In this document: positions 45,948 through 55,363 of the stretch, one piece after another | How the letters are laid out: each line of letters opens with the position of its first letter | Numbering within the stretch: the stretch's first letter is position 1 | Source: Cystobasidium ongulense | Taxonomy: Eukaryota; Basidiomycota; Cystobasidiomycetes; Cystobasidiales; Cystobasidiaceae | DNA length: 64,000 nt | Direction: 5' to 3' | Assembly: GCA_022835595.1 (NCBI GenBank) | Contig: BQUP01000004.1 | Location: 434,001 to 498,000, forward strand | Program-made: the position numbers and the translations under genes | The notes under the pieces: generated by a model | The model's input: only the letters and a program-made list of their open reading frames with translations | The model's database searches: none | What the model was told of the DNA's origin: nothing

Positions 45948-47305
45948 ATGCTCTCAAGAACTCTGCTCCCTCAAGCCTGCGAGCTGTGTCGCCTGTCGCC
46001 TACTGCTCGAAGCGGCCTCAAGCTCTTGCACTCGAGAGCTGCAAGCCGAGCTGCCGTGCTCCCAAATCAGCATCTGTACTTTGCACGAGCCGGTCCTTCA
46101 AGCGCATCATCGCGCCATTCTATCTCGAACACACCCAAGTGGAGCGACGAAAGCATAGCTGCGGCTAGAGAAAAGTATGAAGCCAAGTATGCCGAGCGGT
46201 TAAAGCAGAAAGCTCAAGAGTATGTCGGCAACTAGACTTATCATGTACACAACAAAGTATTTCTGACTGACGATCGATGGATTATGCATTGCAGACAAGG
46301 TTTCAAGGATATAGAACAGCTGAAGAAAGAGACCCTAGAGAAGGCCAGACTCACAGATCGTGCAAAAGACATTTTATCGAAGCCAAAATCGTCAAACAAG
46401 GCTTCCAATGCTAAAGTAGCTGCTGGGCAAGCTTCCCAACAAGAAGCTAACGCTTCGGCCACGCAAGCAAAGGGCTCTTCGGATGCTCAGCCTGGCACCT
46501 CAACTTCAGGTCGAACTACTGCAAAGGCTGTTCCTTCATCTGGGTCATCTAAATCTCCAATCAAGGTGTGAAGACCTGTCGATCAATTCTATAAAGTGTA
46601 TAGAAACTGATGGAAATGTATCCACAGCCATTGAGTGAGATCGTAGACATTGCAAAGCTTGTCGAGCAAGCTCCAGACACAATCGCGAAGATCTGGAACG
46701 GATTCCACCTAATGCAAGGTCCTGAAAGCCGTACGCTCTCTGCTGTGATTCCCTATGAGACATACGCCAAAATGGAAGAGATTGCGCGCAAGTATCCTCA
46801 ATTCGTCGTCCCTCTGCCCAGAGAGATCATAGGTGAAAATGGCGAGAAGAGCGAGGGTGCCGAGATGCATTTTATGGTAAGTTTCGGTCACTTTCGGTGA
46901 CTGGAAAATCGCCCCAGAAGAAGGAATATTTATTAACAGGTTCATACAACTTGACAGCAATGGTCCTTCCTACCGCGTGACCCAGAAAATCCAAACGTTC
47001 CAGCAATCTCGACAGTCCTCTATACACCCCTAGCCCTCTATAAATCGCAGCAAACATTCGCACAACCGCATTTGATCCTGACGCATTATTCAGATCTGGT
47101 ACCCTCGCATGGGGTAGTGCTCATGCGAGGCGACATTAGCGAGAGTGTCTCTACAACACCTGCAGACGCACAGTTGTTGGTGTTGAGGCTACAGCAGTTC
47201 TATCAAGACAAGAACGAGACGAGATCAAAACTCCTTAAGAACTTCCATGAAGACCAGTCGAAATTCGATATTGAGGAACTAATAAAGAGTGTCGGACAGC
47301 TGTAA
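45948..47305 (+). CDS. ATP11: Mitochondrial F1-ATP synthase assembly factor ATP11
   Basis: ATP11 is a matrix chaperone that holds the F1 beta subunit until it pairs with alpha. Four exons (45948-46219, 46295-46565, 46628-46876, 46958-47305) give 379 residues. The N-terminus is rich in Arg, Ser, Ala and Leu, as in a presequence. A helical Lys/Glu segment and a disordered Ser/Ala/Gln linker follow. The ATP11 domain then has LSEIVDIAKL, KIWNGFHL and FVVPLPRE, followed by H-F-M-Q-W, and LILTHYSDL with VLMRGDI. All four exons are needed to restore these motifs. It shares a short divergent promoter with OMA1, and its 3' end faces the eL39 gene. Confidence 0.92.
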
Positions 47306-47925
47306 ATCAGCTTATAAACAAGATGAATCCTTGTAGCATTAGTATATGCCAGAGAATTGACCAGCTGCGCAATAATAGAACATGCGTGCCCATCAATGCT
47401 GGGTTGAATTTCCGCACGACTGCTCTTCTGCCGTAACGCTTTCATCTCGCCAGCTCAGTCATGTAGGCTTAGACAGGCACAGGGGTTCAGCAACGGCAAG
47501 TCATCGGCTGCCACTGCAAGTAAACGCCAGTAGGCTGTCTCGGTCGGAAAGGCTGCTCTAGCATTGATTACTGCACTTCAGAAGATGCGTTCACGTCGAT
47601 AGTCATAAAGAGGTTCTGTTGACGATGACAATGTCAAGGGTTTCCAGTGTTTTTAGAGTAGTAGCCCTTCGAGTCGAATCTTGACTTTCTTCCCTATAGC
47701 TTGTATCCTGCTGTCCATTCACTAGCTTCCCAAAACCTGTCTCTCCTACAAGAACTCCTCGGTAACGTTCGATGCGATTGCATGCTTCAGACAATGCGAG
47801 TCTCCATGTTGTAGCTTGATCCCTCCCTCAAAAAATGCCAGCAAGGTCCAGGCAATGGTACGGCTCGAAATGGATGAAGTAACGATGAAGGAAAAGGCTC
47901 GGAAGATGGTAGGTTGGTTGACCGT
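47306..47925. other. Convergent spacer between ATP11 and eL39
   Basis: About 0.6 kb hold the 3' ends of two converging genes. A minus-strand frame of 63 residues (47603-47794) has protein-like composition (SEACNRIERYRGVLVGETGF) but no family match, no upstream exon I can join, and a stop just before it. I leave it uncalled. Confidence 0.35.
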
Positions 47926-48285
47926 TTACAATCCGAGCTTTGTGCGTCTCCAGTGCTTTCTCTTGAAATTCCATCCCTGCTTGCACTCAGGCTTTAATCG
48001 GTACCCTGCAGAATAACCATAACAATCAGCATGATCGCCCAACGAGCTGTCTACAACAGCTACCCAGCAACGTACATTGAGGAATAGGACGATTCTTTTG
48101 GTTGGCTTTGGCCAATTTGACCTTGGTTCTGAAGCTCTTGCATGAAGGCTGTTGACAGCATAGCAATGTTGCGGTATGGCGATTGATGGTTTCAAGATTG
48201 CATGGCGGATGGGCGAGCGGCGGGGAGACAGACGGGACACGGTCAGCACAGCTCCAGCATACTCGTACACACAGCAACTCACCAT
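47926..48285 (-). CDS. RPL39: 60S ribosomal protein eL39
   Basis: This tiny basic protein sits at the peptide exit tunnel of the large ribosomal subunit. The coding exons are 48285-48283 (only the ATG), 48148-48076 and 48005-47926, and the frame closes at exactly 51 residues, the family's normal length. KSFRTKVKLAKANQKNRPIP and KRKHWRRTKLGL are unmistakable. The first intron follows the initiator ATG directly, an arrangement common in ribosomal-protein genes. The middle segment YRLKPECKQGWN diverges from the usual TGNTIRYN-type sequence. No snoRNA boxes were seen in either intron. The gene is easy to miss because no single open frame covers it. Confidence 0.92.
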   Translation of the reverse strand: MVSCCVYEYAGAVLTVSRLSPRRSPIRHAILKPSIAIPQHCYAVNSLHARASEPRSNWPKPTKRIVLFLNVRCWVAVVDSSLGDHADCYGYSAGYRLKPECKQGWNFKRKHWRRTKLGL

Positions 48286-48990
48286 GACTGCTGATTTCAC
48301 TAGCTGGATGCGTTGTATTGGAGTATCGCCGGTGTGCTAGACCTTCTCCTCCTCAAGCAGCCTGGAAGATTTCGATTGCCCTGGAGCCGGGCGCGGAGTG
48401 GCGAACGGGGGAAGGCTCAATCAAATGGGCGACCTGCAGAAAATATGCATTACATCAAGAATCAATAATACTGAAAGAGTAGTATCGCGGGCTGATCTAC
48501 TCTCTTTGCAATAGCCTCTAATATTCTTGAATTATTCAGAACCCCTCAGCAAGCTTAGAATGTATCTCGAAGGCATGGCAAATTCTGCACATGGGGAAAG
48601 GCCTGAGGACTCGAAGTCGTTCTGCAAGATTTTCAAATACTGCAAAGTGCAATCATCTTTGAATGAACTCGGAAATGGACTGATGCTTAGATACAACTGA
48701 GCAGCTGTCTCCTAAATCGCAGCGTACAACTACAATGCCACCATCGAGCAGACCAGGATTTAAGTAGGTTTTCAGTCGTGGAGCACTTTCAAGCTCGGCA
48801 CACTACATGCTAGCAGTACTCGGGTCAGTCTTGCGTTGCATTGCTCGACACATGGGAACCTTCGGACTAGATTACAACTTGTTTGCAATGCACCAGCCAT
48901 TCGGTTTTTTTACCTACCTGGCCGAATAAGCCCATCGCAGGCCTCCTCTGCAAGCGAATCATGGTGACATGCCAGTATGTGAGAAAAGGC
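48286..48990. other. Upstream region of eL39
   Basis: About 0.7 kb separate eL39 from the decayed gene to its right and should hold the eL39 promoter and leader. Reading frames are broken by frequent stops on both strands. No clear element is recognised. Confidence 0.35.
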
Positions 48991-48999
48991 AGGTACTTA

Positions 49000-51271
49000 C
49001 ACTACCTCGCCGACTTCCAAGATTTTCACTCGCGATCCTGATCGCTTACAGATGCATTTCCTCTGGCACCCTTCCTTTTCAAATCGTCCACCTCTTCTAG
49101 GAGAGCAGCGTAAGCTTGACGTTCATCTTCCACCTCTTAGCGGAGGGAAGCCTCCTCCCGTCAAAAACGATGCAGACGCATCTTTTCAGCTCGGCGGAAC
49201 AATGGGTCAACTGAGCTCATACCGGACTCACTGCTTGGAAAGCCTCCTTTTCGGCTGCCTAAGCCCGGGGATTCTCTTTCAACTGATACACCTCTGCCCC
49301 CATATCGTTCTTTGGATCTTGGTAGGCAAGCGTATCGGCTTCCATACTCAGGATCTGACTCTCAAGTTCCTCAATGCGTTTTAAAGCTACGTGTAGCTGT
49401 TCGGCAAATATTTGGTCCTTCTCTCCAGGAGGGGCCTGCGATATGCTTAATTAGCTGGATACCGCCAAGTCCTAAAAAGGCCTAAATTTGCGTTGACGCT
49501 GGAACGCGAAGGTGACCATGTAGATTGACTCCAGAAAAGACAGCCTTTGATCATGCTGTTGTGGAGTGCGCACAGAATATACTCAAGTGGGGCCGTTCCA
49601 GCCCAGAAGGCGTCGAGGGCCGCTATTGCCTAGACCTCGAAGTGTTAAGGAGGTAAGGCCTACAGTCTTTTTGCGCTGTCGTGCAGCTTCACGGAGGCTG
49701 GTAATTCTCGCCTTCTGCTGGTCTCTGGTCTGGCGACCTCTGAAACAGCAACAGTGCCTGCTCAGTTGCGCTAGGGTCCAAAGCATAAGTGATTGCGCAA
49801 CTTACTTGTCGTAGAGTGTTCTAACCCTACTTTTGAAGACCGTGGAATTTTGGCAGGATCTGCTATATCTGGACCTCGCCAAGGTCTACAGAGGAAGAGA
49901 CATCTGTATTGCAGAGCGTTATCGACCATGCGACCAACGATGAGGATGCTTAGTAACGAACAAGCCCCACTGTTCGCCCAAATGAGCAGGTGGCTATCGT
50001 ATACTGCCGCATTTTCGTTCGCTGAGTCGGCAGTCGTGAAAGCTCGTATTGCGATACGCGTGCCGCCAGATGGAGCCATACACAGAACAAAAGAGCCAAA
50101 GATACGGCTGTTCGATGAATGGTTGCTTCTCCTAGTTTATGCCATGCCGCAAAGGCCGCTGCATTGGCGTCGATCTATCATCCACAGCTCCGCGAGTTTG
50201 TCGTTCCGCCTTAAGAGTCTGCGTGAGGTTGTTTGTTTGTGAGAAAGCCCACACGACAGGAAGAGGGTAAAACTGACGTCGAAATCCGACTGGACGAGAT
50301 CTGCATCAAGCAGTGCTATTTTCATGAGCTGCACAGCGGTGTATTGCAATCTCTGCTTGTTCTCTAAAGTATTCGTGTATCACCGCAGCTTGTACCTCCG
50401 CCCCATGAGCGACGGTCGCGTTCATGGTCGAATTTCGATACGTGGGTCTTCGTTCCGTACTGCTGGAAGGAGATGTAGATACACAATATTAGCGTGACTT
50501 CCCTTCCACCCGCCAAGTTCCTCCATGTGATCCACGCCACCTTCCTGTACTCGAAATTGCAACTCCTTGTCTGCGAAGAGAGGGACCAGCACGTTAATCC
50601 TCTTCACGACCCCACATTCCCAGGTCTCTCAATTCAAGTTTTCCAAACTTCCTCTGGCGGCTGGCCAGCATGTTGATCTGGGCGGTGAGGTTCATTTGAG
50701 TCTTCATGGTATCGAGATACCTCTCCTCTGTGAACCAGACGGCGGTGTATGCCACGATGGGTGTATGCCAAATCCGGCCGGGACCGGAGAGCTGATCCAT
50801 ATGCGTTCTGTGATTCTTGCGTCATACGGTACACTGGGTGGATCGAAGGAGCTGGTAACTGGCTTGGGTCTCCCGCTAGATGCGTTGAATGAACCAATTT
50901 CCACTGGATTGTGTGGAATGTGGAGAGAGGAGGCTTGCCTCCAGTTTGATTTCTTGAAGCTGACCTCGCATTCGACGCAGAACATACGGATGCCGGTCTC
51001 TTTTGCCGCGTTGTTTTGCTTGCTGATTCTTCGAGACTCTTTGCCTTCAGCATGCGCACTTTCTTGAAGACCTTGTCTGATCTGGTGTCATTGAGGCCAT
51101 GGGTTTGGGAATGTTGAAACCATCGCGTAAAATGGTCGCTTGAGCATTAGGGTTTTGAGGGAATTGGCTGAGGGGGATGCTGGGATAAGCTTTCTGTAAC
51201 AGGTCAGCTTTACTGGTTGCGACTATATGTATGCGCGAGTGGCCAAGATATTTGACGGTAGAATCTGTCAA
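49000..51271 (-). pseudogene. Decayed coiled-coil protein gene (tentative)
   Basis: No intact gene fits this 2.3-kb stretch, yet the minus strand carries several segments with coding character. From right to left: a frame from 51271 containing YPSIPLSQFPQNPNAQATIL; a Lys/Glu-rich segment near 51060-50980; and helical pieces near 50620-50560 and 50370-50290. A clear heptad-type segment starts at 49435, just after a CGCAG acceptor, and includes KRIEELESQILSMEADT. It meets a TAG at 49261-49259. Downstream, another helical stretch (EDERQAYAALLEEVDDLKRK) is preceded in frame by a TAA at 49139-49137. Donor- and acceptor-like sites flank several pieces. I infer a host coiled-coil gene that has lost its frame. 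An intact, heavily spliced gene with wrongly guessed exons is the alternative. Confidence 0.4.
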
Positions 51272-51765
51272 GTATATGTATGGAGCTAGAAGGCATTAAT
51301 GATTTATGGTATTGTAATTAGTTGAAAAAAGAAAAGAAAGAGAGGAAAGAGAGGTCGCCAGCGCTGGCTTTTATAGTCCACATTTGGAAGGTCACAGTCT
51401 TCCAGTTATAGTCTTCCAGCCTTCCAGATTAAAGTCAGTACGCTTGATAAGCATCAGCTACCTGCTTCCAAGTCGGTGGATATCTGGTGGACATTTCCAT
51501 CAAAAAAGCTTCCCTTCCATGGCATAAAGACTGAAGTCTGTCCGAGTCTGCTGGCTCTGCTGGCTGGTCATTCAGGCATTCTTGAGGAACAGATTCCGTT
51601 GCTATGAATGCATGCGAATGGCATTGTAATGATATGGAGGAAAGCAGACCTGCTGAACCGCCGAAGTGATCGCTTGCTGTTTTCCACATGGGCCTTTGAT
51701 GCCGAGTGGCGATTTGCACATGGGGGTTGCTTCTTGACCTTCCAGGACACCAGCAGCACTTCACC
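51272..51765 (+). promoter_or_regulatory. Upstream region of the aminopeptidase gene
   Basis: This half-kilobase holds a purine-rich run (about 51324-51352) and a cluster of three TTCCAG copies, two of them within a repeated AGTCTTCCAG (51395-51427). Antisense frames here overlap the aminopeptidase start and look spurious. It is the likely promoter. Confidence 0.4.
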
Positions 51766-54142
51766 ATGGCAAGATCTGACCCAGCATCGCAGTCCAACTA
51801 CCTGAGTGTACGCACGACGCATCTGGATCTCGACTGGTCCATCGACTGGGACACACGCATAATCTCCGGCTCGATTACCCACACCGTCCAAGCGGCGCAT
51901 GATGATGTCGAAGAAGTCATATTCGACAGCTCGTACCTCACAATCAAGCGATGCAGTAGCACTAAATCTACTGAAGATCTGAAGTACAAGTTGGGTGAGC
52001 GCCATCCTGTTCTAGGTAACGCGCTGCATGTGCACCTTCCAAGCCCGCTTAAAAAGGGCGAGCAGACGCAAATAAAGATTGAATACGCGACTACCGACAA
52101 CTGTACGGCTCTGGGATGGTTAGAAGCAGATCAAACAGCCTCGGGAAACTATCCATTCTTATACTCGCAATGTCAGGCTATTCACATGCGCAGTTTGGCT
52201 CCTTGTCAAGATACACCAGCTGTCAAAGCTACTTGTAAGTCAATTACACCTTCCCAGATCGCGCTGTTCAGCAATACAGCGACTGACGCCTAAGTTCTCC
52301 TTCCCAGACGCAGCCAAGGTTAGATCCTACCTACCTGTCCTCCTCTCCGCTCTTCGTGTATCACCACCATCCGAACAAACCTTTGTCATTGACAATGCCA
52401 CAGAGCTCGAATTCGTATACAAGCAACCCGTCGCCATTCCATCTTACTTGATCGCCATAGCAGCTGGAGAGGTAGCCTACAAGCGCGTAGGGAAAAGAAC
52501 TGGAGTTTGGGCCGACCCAAAGACATTACCTGCCGCCACTTGGGAGTTCGAGAAGGATATGGAGATTTTCCTGGAGAATGCGGAAAAGGTATAGCATACT
52601 CGTCCTTTACGATTAGATTCAAGTCTAACCTCTTTGCCCCACGCAGATCTTGCCTCCTTACGAGTTTGGTGATTACGATGTTCTCGTTCTGCCACCTAGT
52701 TTCCCATTCGGAGGTACGTTAATGGCTTACCTCCCTCGACCAAGCCCAGCTGACACTTTAGTACTTTGGAAAGGCATGGAGAACAGCAAGTGAGTCAATC
52801 CTGTTCGTTAACCAGGCTTACAAGCTAATTGTTATTCCCTCCTGTAGCCTTACTTTCCTCACACCAACTCTTTTAGCCGGCGACCGCAGTCTAGTCGATG
52901 TCATCGCACACGAGCTCAGTCACAGTTGGTTCGGAAACAATGTCGGCTGTGCCAGCTGGGAACACTTCTGGTTGAATGAAGGCTGGACTACGTATTGCGA
53001 ACGTATACTTATTCGCCAGCTACAAGGAGAAGCAGGTCGCGGATTTAGCTACATTATCGGACAAAAATCGCTGAAGGATTCACTGAAAGAGTATGAAAAA
53101 GCTGGCCAGCACAACTATCAGAAGTTGGAGGTGCCCTTCCAATTCGGCGAAGACCCTGACGATGCTTTCAGTACTGTACCCTACGATAAGGTGATTCAGA
53201 TAAGTGTAGAGTGAAGCTGAGGGGACGCGCTGACAGTAATTTGTCTCCCAGGGATCCAATCTTCTTCTCCACCTCGAGCGCACCGTCGGCGGACTCGACG
53301 TCTTCCTACCATACATGTACGATTACGTCAAAACGTTCAGAGGCAAGAGTATTAGTACACAAGATTGGCAATCCCATCTATTTGCCTATTTCGGCAAGCA
53401 AGCAAACGGTTCAGAAATCACCGACAAGCTCAACAAAGTCAATTGGGATGGATGGCTCAGAGGAACTGGATTAGACCTCCCTGTCAAGATGGAGTACGAT
53501 ACTACATTGGCTGATGCCGCTTACAGCTTAGCTGCTAATTGGGACGAAGCAAGAAAGAAGGGCGAACTTGGATTTAGCTCATCTGATTTGGATAATTTCA
53601 CCAGCAGTCAGACCGGTACGTTGTCCCCCTAAGTGGGAACAGCGAAAGCCGCAGGAAGTACTGACGCAAACCTGTTTTATGTGATCAGTCGTCTTCCTGG
53701 AAACGCTCGAGTCTTATGATGCTCTACCCAGCAAATATCTAAAAGAAATGAATCGCTGCTACAACTTCGATTCTACCAGCAATGCCGAGATCCGTCTAAG
53801 ATGGTACAATGTCAGCTTGAAGGGTGACGGCGAAGATTTCAAACATGCTGCTGCTAAGTGGGTTGTCACAGTGGGAAGGATGAAGGTAAGTTTGGTTGAC
53901 CAGACTGGATGATAGCCTGCGAGCGTTTCCTAATGTTCCGAATTCCAGATGTGCCGACCTATAACCAAAGCACTGTTCCGCGTTGACTCAGAGTTGGCGG
54001 TGGAGACGTTCTTGAGCGCTGAGAAGTTCTATCATCCTATTGCACGAGCTCAATTACGCAAGGTGTGTTACAGCTAATCCTCTTTGTCATAAGTCACTTT
54101 ACTGACTGTCTATATGGCTTCTTACAGGATTTGAAATTGTAG
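51766..54142 (+). CDS. Leukotriene-A4-hydrolase-type aminopeptidase, M1 family
   Basis: This zinc aminopeptidase, with epoxide-hydrolase activity in some relatives, trims N-terminal residues in the cytosol or nucleus. Nine exons (51766-52234, 52308-52588, 52647-52713, 52774-52789, 52848-53190, 53252-53615, 53689-53885, 53949-54062, 54128-54142) give 621 residues. The exopeptidase motif GGMEN is rebuilt across a 16-nt exon. The zinc site is HELSH (299-303) with Glu322 exactly 18 residues on, in WLNEGWT. CQAIHMRSLAPCQDTPAVK and FLTPTLLAG are typical of the LTA4H branch, as is the C-terminal helical domain ending in HPIARAQLRKDLKL. Yeast LAP2 is the nearest familiar counterpart. All catalytic residues are intact. 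Confidence 0.95.
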
Positions 54143-54609
54143 AGTACAACATTGGCGGACGGGCGAATAACATGTAAATAGCAACGATTCTATGCTAAAA
54201 TGCACTCATTGGCTATGAAGCCGGGACCCGGCTGTAGTCCAAGCCAGCATCAGAAGCTCCCGTTCGCTGTGTTCTTGTTGGAAAGGCTAACGTTGAGCTT
54301 CAGGCGAGGACATGCTTTGACGCATCTTAATGTGAATCCAAGCATTTAGACATACACTTGATTAGAGTCTTCTCAAGGGCCCCATCGTAATTCAGTGAAT
54401 CGGAAACTACTCTGTCTTGCCTTTGCTAACGTCTGACACACAGCTTTGTCATTTGCTTCGAGTCTTCTGACTCGCTGTGGCGGGGCTGTGATGACGTTGC
54501 TCGCTACCCGATCAAACCAATTAATTACAAGTGCCGGGGTGTCCACTTGGGAAGATGGTTGATTTCTTACCATACACCAACAACTCGCACGAAGTCTACA
54601 CACTCCACC

Positions 54610-55029
54610 ATGTCATCCAACGACCCGTCAACCGCCGAGCAGCGAGAGGCCGGCGGCACTGCTGTGAGTGACGGCGCTTCTCTTTAGTCATGGCTAGCTT
54701 GAGAAGACCAGCAGCTCTCTATGTCTACTGAGCGACGAGCAGTGGTTCTCAGCTGTACATGAAGCTGACCTGGCCTCTTGATCTGTCCTCCTACTTCAGC
54801 CGATGCCTGTCCCACCAACTTCCGCCGAACACGAGGGCCACGAAAAGGGCGTGCACCCAGGTGAACACGACCCAGACTACAAGCCAAAGGCCGGTGCTTC
54901 GCAGGGAAAGAGTAAGTGCTATAAGGCTGTGTACACTTAGCGTTAGCTTCTCGGTGCATCGATTCCCAAGGGAGGTCGCATGCTGACGTGATCTGTTCCT
55001 TCACTTTTCTAGCTGAAACAAGCAAGTAG
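54610..55029 (+). CDS. Small disordered His/Lys-rich protein, 60 residues
   Basis: I do not recognise this protein. Three exons (54610-54663, 54800-54911, 55013-55029) with standard splice sites join to a 60-residue chain starting MSSNDPSTAEQREAGG. It is hydrophilic throughout with no predicted helix of note. A His/Glu/Gly-rich centre (EHEGHEKGVHPGEHDPDYKP) is followed by KAGASQGKTETSK. The tail with Lys, Gly, Ser and Gln recalls small fungal stress-induced disordered proteins, but this is only an impression. The start was chosen as the first ATG with good context (CACCATGTC). It sits downstream of the aminopeptidase on the same strand and converges on the SMG6-type gene. Confidence 0.55.
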
Positions 55030-55363
55030 AAAAGGAACAGTAAATGCATACGCAACAATGTCGTTCGGACTCAGTAGTCCACATCGTTGGGTCAATTGAA
55101 ATACACTTTTCTGCGACGCTCTTTATATGATCGCACCGTAACACTACGAACTATCTGCTTGCCTACCAATCATTTACAAGCGTCCGAATCTACACGTTCT
55201 GAATCTGAAGGCGTTCTACTCGTGAACGCGTTGACCGGCTCAGTTATATGCTTCTTGAGCTGACCGGGAAGGTGCTGTTCAAGTGCATTTTTTAAGGCCT
55301 ATACTCTTCGACTAAGGCGACGGAAAGGGTTTTGTTTAACATGATATGTTGTAATTGCCTAGC
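55030..55363. other. Convergent 3' spacer
   Basis: This AT-rich 334 bp lies between the small protein gene and the SMG6-type gene, which converge. It should hold both transcript ends. Nothing else is seen. Confidence 0.4.

Noticed and set aside
47603-47794. 63-codon minus-strand frame between ATP11 and eL39
   Set aside because: It has protein-like composition but no start context, no exons to join and no family; it probably lies in the eL39 3' region.
48006-48282. Possible snoRNA in the eL39 introns
   Set aside because: Ribosomal-protein introns often host snoRNAs, but I found no paired C/D or H/ACA boxes in either intron.
50567-51067. 166-codon plus-strand frame
   Set aside because: It is opposite to minus-strand pieces with better coding character and shows no recognised motif. 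It could be real, but nothing supports it.
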